NCBI GenBank assembly: GCA_937952895.1
Contig: CALFYC010000077.1
Coordinates: 1-11,612 of the forward strand
DNA: 11,612 nucleotides
Reading direction: 5' to 3'
DNA from: an uncultured Neisseriaceae bacterium
GTDB taxonomy: Bacteria > Pseudomonadota > Gammaproteobacteria > Burkholderiales > UBA11063
Shown here: positions 1 through 7,209 of the stretch, one piece after another
How positions within the stretch are numbered: the first letter of the stretch is position 1
Layout of the letters: each line of letters opens with the position of its first letter
Translations under genes and position numbers: made by a program
Notes under the pieces: model-generated
The model's input: only the letters and a program-made list of their open reading frames with translations
The model's database searches: none
Told to the model about the DNA's origin: nothing

Positions 1-766
1 CCCCAATACCAGTAGGGTAACCAAATAATTTATAAAATGATAATACAATAAAAGTAGGAGGATATGGATAATCCTCTCGAACATTCAATACAGATGTGGA
101 GGCAAGTTTCGCAGCATCTAATGGCTCAAGATTACCGCAATTATTACCACCATCTGTTAACAAAACTAACGCTTTGCTATCTTGTGGGTAATCAATTAAT
201 TGCTTAACCGCTAAACCAATTGCATCCCCAATTGCAGTTTCTGTACCAGCCATTCCAACCTCAGCTTCATTTAGCATTTGCCCTACAGTATTGCTATCAA
301 ACGTTAGGGGTGTTTGTAGATATGGCCTTGAACCAAATAGAATTAACCCCAGCTTATCCCCACTACGTTTATTAATAAATTGAGAAGCTACCTGCTTGAC
401 TACATCAATTCGAGTCTCTGAAGTCCCATTCACCATCATATCTGGAGTTTTCATACTACCCGATAAATCTACCGCAATTAGTAAATCTCGGCCAGTTTGT
501 GGTAACGCAATTGGTTTACCTAGCCATTTAATATCTGAACCAGAAATTACGAGTAAAAGCCAAATTAATAACGCTAGGTATTTCCAGTTAGATAATTGTG
601 CATTTCTACCAAAGCTAACTGATTTACCAAAAAGTTGAACGAGTTGGTTAAAAAATGGCACTTTTAATGCTTGATTATTACTTTCAGGAGCTCTAGGACA
701 GATAAAGTAAATTATAAATGGTAGTAATAATGTTATAAAAAACCATGGATAGCTAATTTGAATCAT
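1..766 (-). CDS. VWA-domain membrane protein, BatA-type (partial, runs off left edge)
   Basis: Starts at ATG 764-766, overlapping the upstream TGA as ATGA (763-766), so translation is probably coupled. The 255 visible codons have no stop. There is an N-terminal membrane segment (about residues 7-22, FFITLLLPFIIYF), a second at about 62-75 (LALLIWLLLVIS), then a von Willebrand factor A domain. The metal-ion-dependent adhesion site is complete: DLSGS at 100-104, TPLT near 152-155, and GTETAIGD at 174-181. The strand LVLLTDGGNN (200-209) also fits. This is the architecture of BatA-like proteins, which are anchored in the inner membrane with the VWA domain in the periplasm and sit in moxR operons. 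The odd part is the end. After AAKLAS (about 218-223) a VWA domain normally continues with a strand such as KIYTIGVG, but here it reads TSVLNVREDYPYPPTF and then a hydrophobic stretch. The BatA assignment is secure for residues 1-223. The remainder is doubtful and may belong to a different protein. Confidence 0.85.
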   Translation of the reverse strand, partial: MIQISYPWFFITLLLPFIIYFICPRAPESNNQALKVPFFNQLVQLFGKSVSFGRNAQLSNWKYLALLIWLLLVISGSDIKWLGKPIALPQTGRDLLIAVDLSGSMKTPDMMVNGTSETRIDVVKQVASQFINKRSGDKLGLILFGSRPYLQTPLTFDSNTVGQMLNEAEVGMAGTETAIGDAIGLAVKQLIDYPQDSKALVLLTDGGNNCGNLEPLDAAKLASTSVLNVREDYPYPPTFIVLSFYKLFGYPTGIG

Positions 767-1239
767 AATACCACCTTAAGCCAATCTCTAATCACACTAA
801 AAAATAATTCAGGGTTAGTTAATCTGCACTTTTGATAAATATTACGCAAATGTTGACCTTCTCCTTGAGTAAAAGCTTTGGTTTTCCCGGTATTATCTAG
901 AAAAATTAGCCACTCTTCACCAAATAAACTATGGGGATTTTGTAACTTAAATTTGTCAATTGCAACACGCTTTAATAAAATTGATACTTCAGTTATAACC
1001 TCTTCACTTTTATTTTGAGATATTTGTAGATTACTTTGCTTTTCTATCCTATTTAACAAATTTAAAATATTCTTTATTTTCTGCCGACGTTTAAAACAAT
1101 GGATCTGCCAATAAATGACTAATCCTAAGATCAATAGCAATAGAATAATTAGAATATACCATCCTATTGCCAACGGGAAAATCGATATTTTCGATGGCAA
1201 ATGAATATCTTTAAGATTGTCTAAACCATTAGTTTCCAT
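763..1239 (-). CDS. DUF4381 domain membrane protein
   Basis: A 158-residue protein with a short N-terminal stretch (DNLKDIHLPSKISIFPLAIG), one strong transmembrane helix at about residues 26-45, and a basic cytoplasmic tail (CFKRRQKIK). The rest is a soluble, helical C-terminal domain with a conserved-looking LFGEEWLIFLD segment. This matches DUF4381, small single-pass proteins found between DUF58 and VWA genes in MoxR operons. The role is unknown; by context it is presumed to join the membrane complex formed by the VWA proteins. The gene overlaps the end of the DUF58 gene by 11 bases (1229-1239) and its TGA overlaps the start of the VWA gene, so the cluster is tightly coupled. The start is ATG 1237-1239, with GGAA about 10 bases upstream. 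The family is confident, the function is not. Confidence 0.85.
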   Translation of the reverse strand: METNGLDNLKDIHLPSKISIFPLAIGWYILIILLLLILGLVIYWQIHCFKRRQKIKNILNLLNRIEKQSNLQISQNKSEEVITEVSILLKRVAIDKFKLQNPHSLFGEEWLIFLDNTGKTKAFTQGEGQHLRNIYQKCRLTNPELFFSVIRDWLKVVL

Positions 1240-2128
1240 AATCTAGTATTCCATGTTTAATTTTATCAATAATATCATCATTTGTTGCAATAGTAATTAA
1301 ACGCACTTTATTTTGTTTAGATAATGTCTTTAATTGTTCTAAACGCTTTACAAAATGCATTTTATATTGTTCTTTATTGTGTTTAGTTGCACTAATTTCA
1401 AGTATATTTTTTCCCTCATTAGTAAAACTAAATGTTCCCAAATCAGGAAAACTCTCTTCTAAGGGATCATAAATTAATATATTTACTAATTCACATTTAC
1501 TTGCAATAATTTTTAAATAGTTTTCAGTTTCTTCGTTTAGATTATTATAATCACTAATTACAACAACACTACTACCTGAATGGATATTACCTAACATAAA
1601 CTTTAAAGTATTATTTAGACCACCTTGATATTGTTTAACTTTATTCGAAATTAAGATGTTAAACATATCAAATAGTGATTGATAAGTACGTTTGGGTTTT
1701 ATATAAGCTAAGCCTGAATCATTAAATATAACTCCTCCAACTTGCTCTTGTTGTGAAAGAAAACTCCAACCTAAAAGTGATGCCACTTTTGCCGCAATGA
1801 TATTTTTAAATGCAACTCGAGTACCAAATTTCATTGAGAATGATTGATCAATTAAAAGATAGACCATTCGTTCACGTTCTTCATGATACACTTTAGTAAA
1901 GGTTTTACCTAATCTTGCGGTTAATGGCCAATGAATTAAACGAATATCATCCCCACCTTGATAACGCCTAACTTCAGCAAAATCCATGCCACGACCACGA
2001 GCATATGATGCTTTCTCACCGAATTGAGGTGAATTACTTCGTCTTTTATTTTTAATTGACTTTACTTTATTTACATAATAACGCAACTCAAGTAATTCAT
2101 TAATTTCTAGTTGGATACCTTTAGTCAT
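1229..2128 (-). CDS. DUF58 family protein (MoxR-associated, VWA-like)
   Basis: A 299-residue soluble protein without membrane segments, the short form typical of gamma/betaproteobacteria. The DUF58 signature is clear at about residues 45-73: GRGMDFAEVRRYQGGDD, then RLIHWPLTARLGK. The family usually has IDW where this has IHW, a minor change. It is followed by a VWA-like strand with a MIDAS-type motif DQSFS (94-98). A SSVVVISDYNN segment fits a later strand of the same fold. DUF58 proteins are encoded next to MoxR ATPases and are thought to act as adaptors or substrates in a chaperone-like module. No reaction is established. The gene follows moxR by 31 bases and overlaps the DUF4381 gene by 11, so it is the second gene of the operon. 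A GGTGA about 10 bases before the ATG may be the ribosome-binding site. Confidence 0.92.
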   Translation of the reverse strand: MTKGIQLEINELLELRYYVNKVKSIKNKRRSNSPQFGEKASYARGRGMDFAEVRRYQGGDDIRLIHWPLTARLGKTFTKVYHEERERMVYLLIDQSFSMKFGTRVAFKNIIAAKVASLLGWSFLSQQEQVGGVIFNDSGLAYIKPKRTYQSLFDMFNILISNKVKQYQGGLNNTLKFMLGNIHSGSSVVVISDYNNLNEETENYLKIIASKCELVNILIYDPLEESFPDLGTFSFTNEGKNILEISATKHNKEQYKMHFVKRLEQLKTLSKQNKVRLITIATNDDIIDKIKHGILDYGN

Positions 2129-2159
2129 AACTAATATTTCACCATATTATCAGATTAAT

Positions 2160-3116
2160 TTAAGGGATCGGAACTAAATCCAAAATATTACTAACTACTT
2201 GATCACTAGTAATTCCCTCTACCTCAGCTTCAAATTTGAGTAGAATTCTATGGCGTAATACTTCATGTATCATTGCATGAACATCATGTGGAGTAACAAA
2301 ATCACGATCATTAAGCCATGCATGTGCACGTGCGGTTCTTTCTAATGCTATAGTTCCTCGTGGACTTGCGCCAAATAAAATCCACTTTGCTAAATCTTGA
2401 TTATATTTAAGCGGATTACGAGTTGCCATAATTAATTGAATAATATACTCTTCCAGAGCTTTACTTAAATGAATTTCCCCCAATTGTTGTTGGGCCATAA
2501 AAATTGTCTCTGGGGTTAATTTAGGTTTCAGCGCTTCAATTTTAGGTTCATTGAAGCGATTTAATGCCAAAATTTCTGATTCATGAGCTGCATCCGGATA
2601 ACCAATTTTCACATAGAGCATAAATCGATCTAATTGAGCCTCAGGTAGAGGATATGTTCCTTCTTGCTCAATTGGATTTTGCGTTGCCATTACTAGAAAT
2701 AATTTGGATAGTGGATAAGTTTTTTTACCAATGGTTATTTGTTTCTCGCCCATTGCTTCAAGTAATGCTGATTGAACTTTAGCAGGAGCGCGATTAATTT
2801 CATCAGCAAGTAAAAAATTATGAAATAAAGGACCAGCTTGAAACTGAAAGGTGTGCTGTTCTGGAATATAGATATCAGTCCCAGTTAGATCTGCAGGAAG
2901 TAAATCTGGCGTAAATTGAATTCTATGATAAGAACAATCAATACAACTAGATAAAGTCTTAATTGCGGTAGTCTTTGCAAGACCAGGAGCACCTTCAACT
3001 AAAAGATGACCCGATGATAACAACGCAATTAGTAATCTTTTATTAAGGTCAGCTTGACCCACAATCCTACTATTTAGATAATCTAATAACTGTTTAAATT
3101 GTTGGTGCTCTGTCAT
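2160..3116 (-). CDS. MoxR-family AAA+ ATPase
   Basis: A 318-residue AAA+ ATPase of the MoxR family, with all core motifs visible: Walker A GAPGLAKT (42-49), Walker B LLADEINRAP (102-111, acidic pair D105/E106), sensor 1 in ATQNP (144-148), the TYPLPEAQLDRF segment (154-165) and sensor 2 GASPRG (249-254). The C-terminal part is the helical AAA lid with HDVHAMIHEVLRHRI. MoxR ATPases work as chaperone-like remodelers with partner VWA proteins, in metal-cofactor insertion, complex assembly or envelope stress, depending on the species. The substrate here cannot be told. It is the first gene of a minus-strand operon followed by DUF58, DUF4381 and VWA genes. The start ATG 3114-3116 has AGGA 7 bases upstream. 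A promoter is seen at 3168-3195. Length is normal for the family. Confidence 0.95.
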   Translation of the reverse strand: MTEHQQFKQLLDYLNSRIVGQADLNKRLLIALLSSGHLLVEGAPGLAKTTAIKTLSSCIDCSYHRIQFTPDLLPADLTGTDIYIPEQHTFQFQAGPLFHNFLLADEINRAPAKVQSALLEAMGEKQITIGKKTYPLSKLFLVMATQNPIEQEGTYPLPEAQLDRFMLYVKIGYPDAAHESEILALNRFNEPKIEALKPKLTPETIFMAQQQLGEIHLSKALEEYIIQLIMATRNPLKYNQDLAKWILFGASPRGTIALERTARAHAWLNDRDFVTPHDVHAMIHEVLRHRILLKFEAEVEGITSDQVVSNILDLVPIP

Positions 3117-3167
3117 ACACGATTCCTGATTAAAATAATATTTAAGAATTAATTACATGTGCTTATT

Positions 3168-3195
3168 ATTATAATGTATATTTTAGCAAATTCAA
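3168..3195 (-). promoter_or_regulatory. Sigma70-like promoter for the moxR operon
   Basis: Read on the minus strand: -35 TTGAAT (plus positions 3190-3195), 16-base spacer, -10 TATAAT (plus 3168-3173). The -10 is a perfect consensus and the -35 matches four of six bases. Transcription would start near 3161, leaving a leader of about 45 bases before the moxR ATG. In such AT-rich DNA a chance match is possible, but position and spacing are right. Confidence 0.55.
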
Positions 3196-3253
3196 GTGTT
3201 GGTAATTCATAAAATTTAACTAAAATTAAATAACCCACTAAATTTCTTAATTC

Positions 3254-3262
3254 TGTTAAAAT
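3254..3262 (+). promoter_or_regulatory. Possible extended -10 promoter for the small membrane protein
   Basis: TGTTAAAAT at 3254-3262 is a TGn-extended -10 with TAAAAT (one mismatch from consensus), about 40 bases before the chosen ATG. No convincing -35 precedes it. It is the best candidate in this divergent intergenic region for the plus-strand gene. Confidence 0.3.
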
Positions 3263-3301
3263 TCATCTATCTAATAAACACAATTTTTGATTGAGTATTT
3301 T

Positions 3302-3541
3302 ATGCTATTACAAATTATATCCATAGTTGGAGCTATTTGCTTATTAATTGGCTATTATTTAGCTGGACGAGATAGTAATAATGCTAATCCTTTAAATTCA
3401 ATTATATTTAATATAATTGGTTCAGCTATTTTGACAATAACTGCAGCATTAGCATTGCAGTATGGGTTTGTAATTCTTGAAGGAGTTTGGTGTACTATTA
3501 GTATTAAAAACCTAGTCAATCATTTAAGATTAATTAGTTAA
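3302..3541 (+). CDS. CBU_0592-family small membrane protein
   Basis: A 79-residue, very hydrophobic protein. It begins LLQIISIVGAICLLIGYYL, then a polar linker (AGRDSNNANPLNS), a helix IIFNIIGSAILTITAALAL and a final segment FVILEGVWCTISIKNLV. This pattern (IGxxGAxxxLxxYxL, then N-I-I-GSAIL, then E-GVWxxIS) resembles the uncharacterised CBU_0592 family of about 80-residue membrane proteins in proteobacteria. No function is known. I chose ATG 3302 rather than the in-frame TTG at 3287. GAG lies 7 bases before the ATG, and family members start just before the LxxI segment. The TTG would add five residues. It is the only plus-strand gene in the window, divergent from moxR and convergent with the AsmA gene, whose end is 23 bases away. 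Confidence 0.75.
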   Translation: MLLQIISIVGAICLLIGYYLAGRDSNNANPLNSIIFNIIGSAILTITAALALQYGFVILEGVWCTISIKNLVNHLRLIS

Positions 3542-3564
3542 TAGCCGCATGATAAATTGATACT

Positions 3565-5625
3565 TTAAATCCTATGACCACCTGAAATTAAATGTATATT
3601 TTGAATATTAATTTTAGGACTAAATAATGGTCCAGATATTTTAACCGGAATCAAGACTGAACTAATTTTTTGGTCATTTCGAGGTAGTGAGCTTTTGATC
3701 TGTAAATTATAATCAAGCTTTTCATTTATAAAATCAACTATACCAAAACCACTTGCAAATACATATGGCGAAGAAAAACTTAAACTACCATTTTTACTAA
3801 TTCCATTCATGAAGTTAAAACTTGCACGTAATTTCTGAAATGCTGTTGTTGGTTTAGTGTTTAAGCCTATTTTATTTGGATTTACAAATAAATCAAAATC
3901 AATCCCTTGAAACATACCCTGATTTGCATCAATTGCAACAGTACCTGTAATTTTTTTATGAATATCATTATATGAATTAACTTTATTAGCTGAAATATTT
4001 ATTCGCACATTAGCTTTACCTCTAATTGCTCTTACATTAAAAATATCATCAAACATACTTTGTAATTCTAGATTATAAAGAGTACCCATCGTTGTAATAT
4101 TATATTGATCATTATTTAATTTAGTAATTTTTGCACTACCAGATAATGTTCCAGAATAAATATTTGCACGAATTTTACTAATTTTTAATTGATTATTTGC
4201 AACCGTAAACTGCGTAACTAAATCATTTAAAGCGCCACGTTGAAATAAAACTTGACCAACCCCTAAAGTTGCGTTCAGATCAAACAATGATAACCAACTA
4301 AATGGCAATGAACTATTGTCATAATAAAGTGGTAATAATTGATCTTGACTAGTTAATTGTAAATGCGAAAAATCTAAACTTTTAATTTTACCAGATGCAA
4401 CAATATATGGCTTTTTATGACCTAAAAAAATTTGTAAGGCTATATTAAGTGGAGATTTATCAAAAGCACCTTTAAAATCAAAATGAATTAACTTCCGTTT
4501 TGGAATATATTCACATATACCATCTAAATTAGCATGTAAGACACTTTCGCTTAAATTAGGTAAAATAAAGTCAACCTTGCTTGAACAACTATCACCATTT
4601 ATCTGAAAATCATTAGTTAAATTCATTTTGGTTAAATTAGCTGTTAAACTTAACTTAGACTTACCTATTCCAGTCGAGTAATCAACTTCCATATTGTTAG
4701 CTGCGAATTTTTTAAATTCAGGAATTGCTAATTGATTAAAAGAGACTAATACTTTTTGTGGTAATAATTCATTACTATTAGAACGCAAATCTAATTTAGC
4801 AGTATTAGTATAAGCTCCATTTAAAGATAGAGTCAATTGATTTAAATCAATATTCCCTGAATAATCAGCAATTGATATGCGCCCATTTGAATTTTTAAGT
4901 AACAGTTTCTTATCAGCTAAATCATAGCTAGCATCGGAGCTCATTTCTGCTTTTAAATTTTGGCTATACAATGTAGTATTAAATGAATTAAATTTTACTA
5001 TATTATCATCTAAACTAAATGAACCTAAAATCGAAACATACAAATCTTGATCAATTAATTTAAATCCCAAACTCAAATCCGTAGTCATTCCATTTTGTTT
5101 TAAATTCAAAGATCCTCTATTTATATGATATTCTTGGTTATCACCAACTGTATGAATTCCAGAAATGTCAATTGCATCAAGATGATTGAATTTGGAATGT
5201 TCCAAATGAGAAAAATTTAATAAATTGGATAAACCATTATTAATTACTGCCTCTTCTTCAACTGCAACACCGGTAACTTCCATCCTTCTAACACTATATT
5301 TGCCAAAAACTAAACTTAGCCATGACATCTGACAATCAATCTTATTTACTCTAAATAACGGCACGTCATCTTTATTTGAAACAGCGACATCAGATACTTC
5401 AATGCTTAAGCCATGCCATAATTGTGGCACTACATGTCCAACTACCTCAACATGATAATTTTCATTGTTAAACTGGTCAACAATCATTTGCTTAACTTGA
5501 TCTTCGTTAAATAGATAGAAAAAGAAAAACATTGGCAATATAATAAATACCATGGCAAGTAATACTGTGCCCCAATATATAACTCTAATTTTTAAATTTT
5601 TATCTATTTTACTTAACCAATTCAT
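3565..5625 (-). CDS. AsmA-family envelope protein
   Basis: A 686-residue protein, slightly longer than E. coli AsmA (about 617). It has a short basic cytoplasmic N-terminus, one membrane helix at about residues 15-39 (VIYWGTVLLAMVFIILPMFFFF), then a long beta-rich periplasmic region. The N-terminal AsmA block is recognisable from VEVVGHVVPQLWHGLSIEVSDV (about 59-80) and the repeated beta strands with LFRVNKIDCQMSWLSLVFGKY. The C-terminal AsmA block holds KITGTVAIDANQGMFQGID (558-576), with SVLIPVKISGPLFSPKINI (656-674) closing the protein. AsmA-like proteins form a hydrophobic groove spanning the periplasm and are linked to phospholipid transport and outer-membrane assembly. That role is family knowledge, not shown here. 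The gene follows coaE by 11 bases with only a weak GGTAA ribosome-binding site, so it is probably the last gene of the pilD-coaE operon. No terminator was seen after its stop. Confidence 0.88.
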   Translation of the reverse strand: MNWLSKIDKNLKIRVIYWGTVLLAMVFIILPMFFFFYLFNEDQVKQMIVDQFNNENYHVEVVGHVVPQLWHGLSIEVSDVAVSNKDDVPLFRVNKIDCQMSWLSLVFGKYSVRRMEVTGVAVEEEAVINNGLSNLLNFSHLEHSKFNHLDAIDISGIHTVGDNQEYHINRGSLNLKQNGMTTDLSLGFKLIDQDLYVSILGSFSLDDNIVKFNSFNTTLYSQNLKAEMSSDASYDLADKKLLLKNSNGRISIADYSGNIDLNQLTLSLNGAYTNTAKLDLRSNSNELLPQKVLVSFNQLAIPEFKKFAANNMEVDYSTGIGKSKLSLTANLTKMNLTNDFQINGDSCSSKVDFILPNLSESVLHANLDGICEYIPKRKLIHFDFKGAFDKSPLNIALQIFLGHKKPYIVASGKIKSLDFSHLQLTSQDQLLPLYYDNSSLPFSWLSLFDLNATLGVGQVLFQRGALNDLVTQFTVANNQLKISKIRANIYSGTLSGSAKITKLNNDQYNITTMGTLYNLELQSMFDDIFNVRAIRGKANVRINISANKVNSYNDIHKKITGTVAIDANQGMFQGIDFDLFVNPNKIGLNTKPTTAFQKLRASFNFMNGISKNGSLSFSSPYVFASGFGIVDFINEKLDYNLQIKSSLPRNDQKISSVLIPVKISGPLFSPKINIQNIHLISGGHRI

Positions 5626-5636
5626 AATTTACCATT

Positions 5637-6239
5637 TTAACTTGTAGCAAGTTGCTGATATTTTAAATCTAATGCCTCAACCTGCTTATTTAATTCCATT
5701 TCATTATCATTGTTAATTATAATATCATCAGCCAGAGATAACTGCTTTTCTCGTGGCATTTGTGAATTTAATATTTTAAATATCTCTGGGTATGACAGTT
5801 TACTTCTCGTCATTACCCTTTCAAAAATTAAATGCTCATGTGCATCTATAAATAAACTTCGATTAATTAATTCTAAATAACTTTTAGCTTTAAATAATAA
5901 TGGCACAACCAATATTATGTATGGCGCATTCAATTTATCTATTTCTTTAATTACTTTATCTAAAATAATAGGATGCAAAATTTGTTCTAATTTAGTTAAA
6001 GCAACGCTATCTTCAAAGACCAAGCTTCTTAATTTAGCGCGATCTACATGACCTTCATAGCTAATGAATTCTTTACCAAACTCATCAATTATTGGCTCTA
6101 TCGCAATTCCATTTTTTAAAGTTATAGCATGCGCAATTTTATCCGTATCAATGATACCTGCACCACAATTAGCAAAAAAATCAGCAACTGTTGATTTTCC
6201 ACTCCCAATTAAGCCTGTCAAACCAATTATATATCTCAT
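5637..6239 (-). CDS. coaE: Dephospho-CoA kinase
   Basis: A 200-residue cytoplasmic enzyme that phosphorylates the 3'-hydroxyl of dephospho-CoA with ATP, the last step of coenzyme A synthesis. The P-loop GLIGSGKST lies at residues 9-17, followed by the substrate-side motif DTDKIAH (31-37), DRAKLRSLVF (66-75), LEQILHP (84-90) and VVPLLF (111-116). A lid region with Arg (FERVMTRSKL) and the terminal LADDIIINN motif complete the family pattern. Length is normal. The ATG overlaps the TGA of pilD as ATGA (6236-6239) and no separate ribosome-binding site is evident, so it is probably translated by coupling. Adjacency of pilD and coaE is common in beta- and gammaproteobacteria. Confidence 0.96.
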   Translation of the reverse strand: MRYIIGLTGLIGSGKSTVADFFANCGAGIIDTDKIAHAITLKNGIAIEPIIDEFGKEFISYEGHVDRAKLRSLVFEDSVALTKLEQILHPIILDKVIKEIDKLNAPYIILVVPLLFKAKSYLELINRSLFIDAHEHLIFERVMTRSKLSYPEIFKILNSQMPREKQLSLADDIIINNDNEMELNKQVEALDLKYQQLATS

Positions 6240-7099
6240 ACAATAAATATTGATATAAAATTATGACTTAATAAAGTAATTATACCAGCAATGCCTAAAA
6301 ATGGGCCAAATGGAATTGGATGACCGGACATAACACGACCAGTTAATCGTCCAAGCACAAAATAAATAATACCTAAAATTGAAGATATTAATAGAACTGG
6401 CACAATATATAGATAGCCAACCCATGCTAAAATTGCAGCTAGAAACTTAAAATCTCCATAACCCATTCCATCACGTTTAGTAATAAACTTAAATCCCCAA
6501 TAAAGTAACCACAAAAGTAAATACCCAACAATCACACCTAAAACTGCGTTAATTAGGCTGCCCGCAATAGCACCATTTAAATTAAATAATAATCCAGCCC
6601 ATAATAAGACTCCAGTTAATTCATCAGGTAAGATCATGTGATCAAAATCAATAACGATCAAGCAAATTACTATGCTAATAAAAACTAAAAATGCAGGCAG
6701 CATTACTATATCACTTGAAATACTACCAGATAATACAAACAATAACCCTGTAATAAGTTCTAATGCTGGATAACGCACGGAAATTTTAGTTTTACAATAA
6801 CAGCATTTCCCATTCGTAAGGAAATAACCTAATATTGGAATATTAGCCCAAATAGGCACCCTATTTTTACACACAGGGCAATGCGAACTTGGGTAGACTA
6901 GATTAAATGTCTCTACAACTTTGTGAGTGTCAATTTCTGGATTACTATTTAAATTAGCTTCCTCTTTTTTATCCAAAATTATAGGTAATCGATAAATCAC
7001 CACATTTAAAAAACTTCCAATTATACTTCCTAAAATAAATAAAGTGCAGCCACGTAGTAATAAAGTATTCTGGAATAAAAAGGCAAATAAACCATACAT
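6236..7099 (-). CDS. pilD: Type IV prepilin leader peptidase / N-methyltransferase
   Basis: An inner-membrane aspartic peptidase of 287 residues that cleaves prepilin and pseudopilin leaders and methylates the new N-terminus. Visible motifs, numbered from the chosen ATG, are: GSFLNVVIYRLP (28-39); the cytoplasmic zinc-type cysteines Cys74, Cys77, Cys99 and Cys102 (CPVC and CCYC); catalytic Asp151 in IDFDHMILPDE; and Asp216 in GMGYGDFKF. About seven further hydrophobic segments follow, ending in HPIPFGPFLG. With both cysteine pairs kept, it should be the bifunctional form. I chose ATG 7097-7099, because a TTG five codons upstream (7112-7114) overlaps the ribosome-binding site. GAGGA lies 8 bases before the ATG. 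It is the first gene of a pilD-coaE-asmA operon. No pilin, pilB or pilC gene is in the window. Confidence 0.95.
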   Translation of the reverse strand: MYGLFAFLFQNTLLLRGCTLFILGSIIGSFLNVVIYRLPIILDKKEEANLNSNPEIDTHKVVETFNLVYPSSHCPVCKNRVPIWANIPILGYFLTNGKCCYCKTKISVRYPALELITGLLFVLSGSISSDIVMLPAFLVFISIVICLIVIDFDHMILPDELTGVLLWAGLLFNLNGAIAGSLINAVLGVIVGYLLLWLLYWGFKFITKRDGMGYGDFKFLAAILAWVGYLYIVPVLLISSILGIIYFVLGRLTGRVMSGHPIPFGPFLGIAGIITLLSHNFISIFIV

Positions 7100-7137
7100 T
7101 AAAAAATTCCTCAATAATAACTAAAACGCAGATCAGT

Positions 7138-7146
7138 ATTATAGCA
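7138..7146 (-). promoter_or_regulatory. Extended -10 promoter for pilD-coaE-asmA
   Basis: On the minus strand the sequence is TGCTATAAT: a perfect TATAAT (plus 7138-7143) with the TGn extension. No good -35 lies 16-18 bases upstream, as is usual for extended -10 promoters. Transcription would start about 7 bases on, leaving a leader of roughly 30 bases before the pilD ATG. Confidence 0.5.
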
Positions 7147-7158
7147 TTTTCAGCTACT

Positions 7159-7187
7159 AAATCCTATACCGATATTATCTAAGATTT
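7159..7187. repeat. Weak inverted repeat downstream of porin 1
   Basis: AAATCCTA at 7159-7166 can pair with TAAGATTT at 7180-7187 (7 of 8, one G-U or mismatch). It lies between the porin 1 stop and the pilD promoter. It has no T-run on the minus strand, so it is not a clear terminator. It could be a weak stop structure or an operator, or chance in AT-rich DNA. Confidence 0.2.
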
Positions 7188-7209
7188 TATTTGTATGAAT
7201 TTTTATAAG

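Noticed and set aside
396..638. Plus-strand open frame of 80 codons
   Set aside because: It is antisense to the clear VWA coding sequence, has no recognisable domain and no ribosome-binding site.
3542..3564. Possible shared terminator between the convergent small membrane gene and the AsmA gene
   Set aside because: The 23-base gap shows no stem-loop or T-run.
6064..6246. Plus-strand open frame of 60 codons
   Set aside because: Antisense to the P-loop region of coaE; a shadow of conserved coding sequence.
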